From: Clostridia bacterium
Lineage (GTDB): Bacteria > Bacillota > Clostridia > TANB77 > CAG-508
DNA: 9,651 nucleotides
Assembly (NCBI GenBank): GCA_022791735.1
Contig: JAAVZQ010000135.1
Span: 1 to 9,651 of the forward strand
Direction of reading: 5' to 3'
Position 1 is the stretch's first letter, and the number at the start of each line of letters is the position of its first letter. The translations under genes and the position numbers were made by a program. The notes beneath the pieces were generated by a model. The model saw nothing but the letters and a program-made list of their open reading frames with translations. It made no database searches and was not told the origin of the DNA. Below, one piece after another: positions 5,180-9,651 of this stretch.

Positions 5180-6620
5180 ATGCTAAGAAAGTTGCAAATT
5201 GAGATTGTTCTAATTTTTTTGGTTGCAGGAGTGATAATAATTGGAACAATGGGATATATAAATTATAATGGATTGAAAAATACATTAGAAAGCGAACAGA
5301 TTTCAAATGAAGAATATATAATAAAACTTGGTGAAGCACAAAATAATATAAGAAACACTACTATTGTTACAATTGTGGTATTTTCTATTGCAAGTATAGT
5401 CTTACGGAATAGTTGTAACAGAGAAAGTGGTATCTCCAATTTCAAGACTTATAAGCAATGCAAAGAAAATTGCATCAGGAGAAGAACTTGAAAATAAAGA
5501 TTTACAAAAGAAAGATAGGCAGAATGAAGTAGATGAGTTAGTTAATTCATTTTATATGATGACAAAAGAGTTGAAGGAAAATTTAAGTGAAGTTTCAAAA
5601 AGAAAAAATCAGATTGAAACTATATTTTTGCACATGACAGATGGTATTATTGCTTTTGATATGGAAGGAAAGATAGATCTTATAAATCCAGCAACTACAA
5701 GACTTTTGAGACTTTTGCCGGAAGATGATAGCTTTGATAAAATATTTAGCAAATTAGATGTAGATGTTAATCTAGAAAAGATAATATATCTTGAAAATTG
5801 GACGTCATCAGAGGAAAGAGTAGTTGTTGGGGATAATTACATGCATATGTATTTTGCTCCTCTAAAAGATGAAGGGGATATTCCGACAGGAGTAATAGTT
5901 GTTATACAAGATATTACAGAACATGTAAAACTAGATAATATGAGAAAAGAGTTTGTTGCTGATGTGTCACATGAATTAAAAACACCAATCACTTCTATTA
6001 TGGCGTATTCAGACACATTACTTGAAGATGAATATGATAAAGAAACAAAGAATAAGTTTTTGAAAGTAATCTCAGATGAAGCAATAAGAATGAAAAAACT
6101 AGTTGAAGATTTGTTAGCACTTTCTAAGTATGATAATAATGAAAACAAACAAGCAAAAGTTGAATTTGATTTAGGAGAACTTGTAAAACATTGCCAAGAA
6201 AAAGTACAAATGGAAATTGAAAAGAAACATCAAACAGTAGAATGCTTTATTACTGCTGATGTTCCAAAGGTATATGCAGATAAAGATGGAATTGAAAGAG
6301 TTGTTTTGAACATACTTACAAATAGTATAAAATATACACCAGATGAGGGAAATATCAAGATATATGTAGGATTTGTGTATAATGATGCATATATTAAAAT
6401 AATCGACAATGGTATAGGTATTCCAGAAGAAGATTTGTCACGTATTTTTGAGAGATTTTATAGGGTTGATAAAGCAAGGACAAGAGAAATGGGAGGAACA
6501 GGACTTGGGCTTTCTATTGCAAAAGAAATTTTGGATAAAAATGATGGAAGTATAGATATAAAAAGTCCTAAAGATAAGAAGGGAACAGAGGTCGTAATAA
6601 AAGTACCTACAAAAAAATAG
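5180..6620 (+). CDS. walK: Sensor histidine kinase, WalK type, read through one CGG +1 site
   Basis: The corrected protein has 479 residues. There are two membrane segments (about 8-25 and 61-82) around a short extracellular loop, then a HAMP linker beginning at V-S-P-I-S-R-L (84-90), a PAS domain (about 138-245) and HisKA with the phospho-histidine His264 in V-S-H-E-L-K-T-P. The ATPase domain has the N-box near 377-381, D-N-G-I-G-I-P (410-416), F-E-R-F-Y-R (423-428) and G-G-T-G-L-G-L (438-444). The CGG at 5405 falls inside the second membrane helix; unshifted reading would give a 103-residue stub without any kinase domain. AAAAGGGG lies eight bases before the ATG. Partner of the upstream regulator. 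The extracellular loop is much shorter than the large Cache-like domain of Bacillus WalK. Confidence 0.9.
5405..5407 (+). other. Recoding site 9: CGG-A, +1, read as Gly76 of the kinase
   Basis: The context is GTC-TTA-c-GGA-ATA. Skipping C5405 restores S-I-V-L-G-I-V-V-T-E-K-V-V-S-P-I, a continuous membrane helix running into HAMP. Preceding codon TTA. Confidence 0.87.
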
Positions 6621-6628
6621 ACTTTTTC

Positions 6629-6657
6629 TTGATTTATGCTTAAAACTAAGCTATAAT
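6629..6657 (+). promoter_or_regulatory. Sigma-A-type promoter of lepB-holB-ricT-ferredoxin
   Basis: A -35 element TTGATT (6629-6634), a 17-base spacer and a perfect TATAAT (6652-6657). It starts nine bases after the kinase stop codon. Predicted transcription start is about 6664, leaving a leader of about 55 bases. Confidence 0.7.
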
Positions 6658-6718
6658 AGAAGAGTGGAATTTTATAAGAAAATATAGATTAATGCTGTAT
6701 GAAAGGAATTGATAATAG

Positions 6719-7393
6719 ATGGATGAACTAGAGAAAAATAATAATATAAAAGAAGTTATAGAATGGATTTTGTGTATAGTAATTGCAATAGTTCTTGCAC
6801 TTTTAGTAAGACATTTTATTGGAACTCCAACAGTTGTACAGCAACAGTCAATGAAAGGCACACTTGAACCTAAAGATAGGCTAATATTAGATAGATTAAG
6901 TATCACTATGAAAAAGGAAATAAATAGAGGAGAGATTATAACATTTGAAAGACCAACAAATGCTGGAGATGAGAACTACGAAGAAGCTAGTAGGCTTACA
7001 GCAGAGCAAATTAAGAAAAATGATCCAACTGCTGTTTATATAAATGAACCAGATAATATATTTTCTAAATTTATGTATTATGTGCTTGAAGTTGGAAAAG
7101 AAAGTTATATAAAAAGAGTAATTGCAGTTGCAGGAGACCATGTCTTAATTCAAGATGGCAAAGTATATTTAAATGGTGAAGAGTTAAAAGAAGAATATTT
7201 ACATGGAAGAGAAACACAAAGAACAGGTGGGTTCTATGATTTTACAGTGCCAGAAGGGTATGTTTTTGCGATGGGAGACAACAGAGCTGCAAGTAAGGAT
7301 TGTAGAGAATTTGGTTGTATACCAATTGACAAAATAGAAAGCAAAGTACTTATAAGATTTTGGCCATTTGATAAATTTGGAAAGGTACAATAG
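6719..7393 (+). CDS. lepB: Signal peptidase I
   Basis: This membrane protease removes signal peptides from exported proteins on the outer face of the membrane. The 224-residue protein has a short cytoplasmic start and one membrane anchor (about 13-30). Catalytic Ser44 lies in Q-Q-S-M-K-G-T-L and catalytic Lys132 in Y-I-K-R-V-I-A-V-A-G-D. The C-terminal signature M-G-D-N-R-x-x-S-x-D-x-R-x-F-G is at 185-199; Cys195 replaces the usual serine of DSR. An insertion of roughly 30 residues (about 82-112) lies between the two catalytic blocks. AAAGGA (6702-6707) is 11 bases upstream. The stop codon directly abuts the holB start. No in-frame CGG, so no recoding. Confidence 0.95.
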   Translation: MDELEKNNNIKEVIEWILCIVIAIVLALLVRHFIGTPTVVQQQSMKGTLEPKDRLILDRLSITMKKEINRGEIITFERPTNAGDENYEEASRLTAEQIKKNDPTAVYINEPDNIFSKFMYYVLEVGKESYIKRVIAVAGDHVLIQDGKVYLNGEELKEEYLHGRETQRTGGFYDFTVPEGYVFAMGDNRAASKDCREFGCIPIDKIESKVLIRFWPFDKFGKVQ

Positions 7394-8177
7394 ATGAAAA
7401 ATAAGCAGATTGAAAATTTACTAAAGAACACAGTTCAAAGTAAAAGAATAGTCAATGGATATATATTTTCAGGAAGTCGGAAAAACACAAAATTATAAAT
7501 ATGCAAAAGATTTTGCAAAAGCAATTTTGTGTTTAGAAGATAATGGAAATGCTTGTGACAAATGCAGGTCTTGCTTAATGTTTAATGAGAATAATCATTC
7601 AGGCTATTATGAAATTAATAAAGATGAGAATGATTCTATCAAAATAGATGAAATAAGGCAGATGCAAGCAAAAGTTATAGAAAAGCCAATAATTTCAAAC
7701 AGAAAGGTTTATCTAATAAATAATGCAGACACTATGACTAAAGAAGCACAAAATTCACTTTTAAAAACATTAGAAGAACCACCAGACTTTGTTACAATGA
7801 TTTTGGTAACTAATAATGAAAATAGTATCTTGACTACAATAAAATCTAGATGTACAAAGATACTTTTTACAGAAACAAGCATAGACGAGCTTACAGAAGA
7901 AGATAAAGAGAAATATGATGAACTTGAGAAGATTTTTGGGAATGTAGAAAAATATAAAAGTGTAGAGCTTTTAAATAAGTTAGATATACTATATAAAGAT
8001 AAAGAAGGTATATTTAATAACTTAGCTTTTATAAATATGATTTTTTTTGATAAGTTAAAAAAGGACGCGAGTTATGCAGAATATATAACATATGTAGAAG
8101 ATACAAAAAGGAAGCTTAAAGCTAATAGTAACTTTGATATGTGTATTGATTATCTAATCCTAAAAATTTGGGAGTAG
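7394..8177 (+). CDS. holB: DNA polymerase III delta-prime subunit, read through one CGG +1 site
   Basis: HolB is the clamp-loader subunit that helps place the sliding clamp on DNA. The ATG at 7394 follows the lepB stop with no gap and uses an AAAGG site in the end of lepB. The first 28 codons lead to CGG at 7478; skipping the C joins Y-I-F-S-G-S to G-K-T-Q-N-Y-K-Y-A-K-D-F-A-K. Supporting blocks are a zinc site C46-X7-C54-X2-C57-X2-C60, the I-D-E-I-R segment (84-88), N-N-A-D-x-M-T-x-E-A-Q-N-S-L-L-K-T-L-E-E-P (109-129) and the S-R-C motif (151-153) that provides the arginine finger. At 260 residues it is shorter than typical HolB (about 310-340), with a reduced C-terminal collar domain. An internal ATG at 7455 would drop the N-terminus. 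The holB-ricT order matches B. subtilis. Confidence 0.9.
7478..7480 (+). other. Recoding site 10: CGG-A, +1, read as Gly29 of HolB
   Basis: The context is GGA-AGT-c-GGA-AAA. Skipping C7478 joins the N-terminal strand to the P-loop-like region with family-like spacing to A-K-x-F-A-K. Unshifted reading stops at TAA six codons later. Preceding codon AGT. Confidence 0.87.
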
Positions 8178-8241
8178 AGGGATTGAAAAAACACAATCAT
8201 TTTCTAGCTAAGGTTGATGCACTAGAAGGAAGGTTTTAAAT

Positions 8242-9145
8242 ATGAAAACAATAGTAGGAGTTAGGCTCAAAAAAATAGGAAAAGTCTATTATTTTGATCC
8301 TGGTACATGGAAATTAAATATAGGAGATTCTGTAATCGTTGAAACTTCACTTGGAGAAGAGTTTGCAGAAGTTGTTATTGCGAATAAAGAAGTGAGTGAA
8401 AATAGAATTGTAAGCCCACTTAAGCCTATAAAAAGAATTGCAACATATAAGGATAAAAAACATTATGAAGAAAACAAGAAAAAAGAAAAAGAAGCCTTTG
8501 GAATTGCAATTAAAAATATAAAAAAACATAAACTAGACATGAATTTGATTAATGTAGAATATAAATTTGATAATAGCAAAATATTATTTTATTTTACAGC
8601 AGATGGTAGAATTGACTTTAGAGAGCTTGTAAAAGATTTAGCAGCAATATTTAAGACAAGAATAGAACTTAGACAAATTGGAATAAGAGATGAGATAAAG
8701 AGAATGGGTGGATGTCGGAATTTGTGGTAGAGAGCTTTGCTGTTGCGCACATCTTGCAAATTTTGAAACAGTTTCAATAAAAATGGCAAAAGAACAAAAT
8801 TTATCTTTGACACCTTCGAAGATATCAGGTGCCTGTGGAAGATTAATGTGTTGTTTGAAATATGAACATGAAGTATATGAAGAAAAACTTTCAAGGCTTC
8901 CTAGAGTTGGGGCAATAGTTAAAACAGAAGAAGGAGAAGGAGTAATTGAGAGCGTAGAAACACTTAAAGAAATGGTAAGAGTGAAAATAGAGACAAAGGA
9001 TGAAACAAAAGTAAAAAAATTCAATGCAAAAGATATTAAAGTTATAAAAGATGTAGAAACTGTAGAAGATGATAATATAGATGAAAACGATTTAAAAGAA
9101 CTTAAAAAGCTAGAAGAATTAGACAAAAATGATATGAATAACTAA
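8242..9145 (+). CDS. ricT: PSP1-domain protein RicT (YaaT), read through one CGG +1 site
   Basis: In B. subtilis RicT forms an Fe-S-containing complex with RicA and RicF, associates with RNase Y and affects mRNA maturation, competence, biofilm and sporulation. The corrected protein has 300 residues. The N-terminal half carries the V-G-V-R-x-K-K-x-G-K-x-Y-Y-F-D-P start. The PSP1 core has I-G-I-R-D-E-I-K-R-M-G-G-C, then the recoded Gly159, I-C-G-R-E-L-C-C-C (160-168), S-I-K-M-A-K-E-Q-N-L-S-L and G-R-L-M-C-C-L-K-Y-E. The cysteine-rich core is split by the CGG; unshifted reading stops five codons later. AGGAAGG (8227-8233) is eight bases before the ATG. The C-terminal tail (about 255-300) is acidic and lysine-rich, perhaps unstructured. 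Its place after holB is the conserved Firmicute order. Confidence 0.92.
8716..8718 (+). other. Recoding site 11: CGG-A, +1, read as Gly159 of RicT
   Basis: The context is GGA-TGT-c-GGA-ATT. Skipping C8716 restores G-G-C-G-I-C-G-R, matching the family's G-G-x-G-x-C-G-R. Glycine at this position is conserved, so arginine is unlikely. Preceding codon TGT. Confidence 0.9.
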
Positions 9146-9174
9146 ATGTGGTAAGCGAAAGGTGGTGAACTTAG

Positions 9175-9345
9175 ATGTCATATAAAATAACAGATAAATG
9201 TATCTCTTGTGGAGCTTGCGCTGCAAGTTGCCCAGTAAGCTGTATTGCACCAGGAGAAGATAGATATGAAATAAACCCAGAAGAGTGCATAGAGTGCGGA
9301 ACTTGTGCTGGAGTATGCCCAGTAGAAGCACCTGAAAAAGCATAA
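9175..9345 (+). CDS. 2[4Fe-4S] ferredoxin, 56 residues
   Basis: A low-potential electron carrier of the clostridial type. It has two cluster motifs: C9-X2-C12-X2-C15-X3-C19-P and C38-X2-C41-X2-C44-X3-C48-P. The usual pattern lets C19 and C48 join the opposite cluster. There is one extra cysteine (Cys23). The start follows AAAGGTGG (9158-9165) by nine bases. The gene lies 29 bases after ricT, so it is probably the last gene of the lepB transcript. Which enzymes use it cannot be told from this window. TGC-GGA at Cys41-Gly42 spells CGG across the codon boundary and is read normally, another in-window control for the recoding rule. Confidence 0.95.
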   Translation: MSYKITDKCISCGACAASCPVSCIAPGEDRYEINPEECIECGTCAGVCPVEAPEKA

Positions 9346-9365
9346 GTAGAAGTACATAATAGTAG

Positions 9366-9516
9366 AAAAAATCCTATGATGGCATTGCAAGTTACAATTA
9401 CAGCTTTGTAGTCTCGTTTGTCCTGCCACGGTTAGTTATATATAACTAACTTGCGCGGACTTTGAGGTTATACAAGCTGTGAATTGTAACCATTGCAATC
9501 AAAATAGGAATTTTTT
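9366..9516. repeat. Large imperfect inverted repeat with nested palindrome
   Basis: The left arm (9366-9410) and right arm (9471-9516) are imperfect reverse complements, with about 40 of 45 positions paired and a few one- to two-base bulges. The outer ends are A-rich on the left and TTTTTT on the right. The loop region holds a perfect 20-base palindrome at 9431-9450 (half-site GTTAGTTATA). As RNA this would be one long hairpin ending in a U-run, so it could terminate the ferredoxin transcript in either direction. As DNA it resembles a miniature mobile element or dispersed palindromic repeat. No reading frame of note lies inside. Confidence 0.8.
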
Positions 9517-9517
9517 A

Positions 9518-9552
9518 TTGAATAGGAAAAATCACAGATTTTTGCTATTCAA
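9518..9552. repeat. Hairpin with ACA triloop
   Basis: TTGAATAG pairs with CTATTCAA; after one G-G mismatch AAAAATC pairs with GATTTTT around an ACA loop. This makes 15 pairs in a 35-base element. Confidence 0.75.
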
Positions 9553-9570
9553 CAAGGTTAATTTACCTTG
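9553..9570. repeat. Short hairpin adjoining its neighbour
   Basis: CAAGGT (9553-9558) pairs with ACCTTG (9565-9570), with two more possible pairs across a mismatch. It directly abuts the previous hairpin. Confidence 0.5.
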
Positions 9571-9574
9571 GGCA

Positions 9575-9602
9575 GTGCAATAATCGCGAAGCGATTTTGC
9601 AC
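9575..9602. repeat. Hairpin with GAA triloop
   Basis: GTGCAA pairs with TTGCAC and AATCGC with GCGATT, with one bulged T at 9581 and loop GAA. The tip spells GCGAAGC, known as an unusually stable DNA mini-hairpin. Confidence 0.75.
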
Positions 9603-9605
9603 ATG

Positions 9606-9641
9606 TGTGCGCCTCAAAATCTTTGATTTCGCTAACGCACA
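9606..9641. repeat. Hairpin with TTT triloop
   Basis: TGTGCG (9606-9611) pairs with CGCACA (9636-9641). Inside, AAATC (9617-9621) pairs with GATTT (9625-9629) around a TTT loop, with an internal loop between the two stems. It is followed by AATTTTC. Confidence 0.6.
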
Positions 9642-9651
9642 ATTTTCTTAT

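Noticed and set aside
8183..8239. TTG-started 18-codon frame between holB and ricT
   Set aside because: The only GAGG-like site is too close to the TTG, the peptide has no recognisable pattern, and it overlaps the ricT ribosome binding site. Probably just spacer.
1305..8718. Ordinary sequencing or assembly error as the source of the extra C
   Set aside because: It cannot be excluded without reads. However, the sites respect codon phase, are not in homopolymers, and the same four bases out of frame are unaffected. Kept as the main alternative, not the preferred one.
1305..8718. CGG read as arginine followed by a slip one base later
   Set aside because: This would put Arg in place of conserved Gly in MurI DSGVGG, WalR PGQ and RicT GGxGxCGR.
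1053..8730. Treating splB, the SprT-like gene, murI, walR, walK, holB and ricT as decayed pseudogenes
   Set aside because: All 11 lesions are the same in-frame CGG, there are no random stops or other indels, and several of these genes are normally essential. Decay would give mixed lesions.
9366..9641. CRISPR array or integron attC array
   Set aside because: The hairpins have different outer stems and no regular repeat-spacer spacing, and there is no cas or integrase gene in the window.
9346..9651. Short open frames on either strand in the 3' non-coding region
   Set aside because: They run through the inverted repeats, lack ribosome binding sites and show no protein-like pattern.

Overview
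This AT-rich window has dense, mostly co-directional genes, strong AGGAGG-type ribosome binding sites and TTG-N17-TATAAT-like promoters. It carries two spore-specific genes: spoVM and a spore photoproduct lyase. Together these point to an endospore-forming Clostridia-type Firmicute. No tRNA, rRNA, CRISPR or transposase gene is visible.

Layout. Minus strand, 51-295: a 49-residue membrane peptide and the 24-residue SpoVM. Plus strand: nth (378-1007), splB (1053-2053), a SprT-like zinc protein (2101-2681), murI (2689-3471), a terminator whose 3' stem overlaps the next promoter, a polyprenyl-phosphate sugar-1-phosphate transferase (3620-4303), a WalR/WalK-type two-component pair (4371-5103, 5180-6620), then a promoter followed by lepB, holB, ricT and a 2[4Fe-4S] ferredoxin (6719-9345). 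The last 306 bases hold no gene but are packed with inverted repeats and hairpins. The themes are cell-wall and envelope work (murI, sugar transferase, WalRK, LepB), sporulation, and DNA repair or replication (nth, splB, holB).

The main result: seven of the thirteen genes look broken by 11 frameshifts, yet all 11 have one form. Each is an in-frame CGG triplet, and homology is restored by skipping its C and reading the following GGN as glycine (CGGN -> Gly, net +1). Every in-frame CGG I found in a gene is such a site, and none is needed as arginine. CGG spelled across codon boundaries, including NNC-GGN, is read normally. Family consensus supports glycine at several sites (MurI DSGVGG, WalR PGQ, RicT GGxGxCGR). 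Three sites lie in murI alone, and four of the affected genes (murI, walR, walK, holB) belong to usually essential families. I infer that in this organism CGG has no arginine tRNA and is a +1 recoding signal, either by four-base decoding with a tRNA-Gly or by A-site slippage onto GGN. Sequencing error is the main alternative, but an error process should not respect reading frame. Genes are therefore annotated across their recoding sites, with one inserted C skipped at each.
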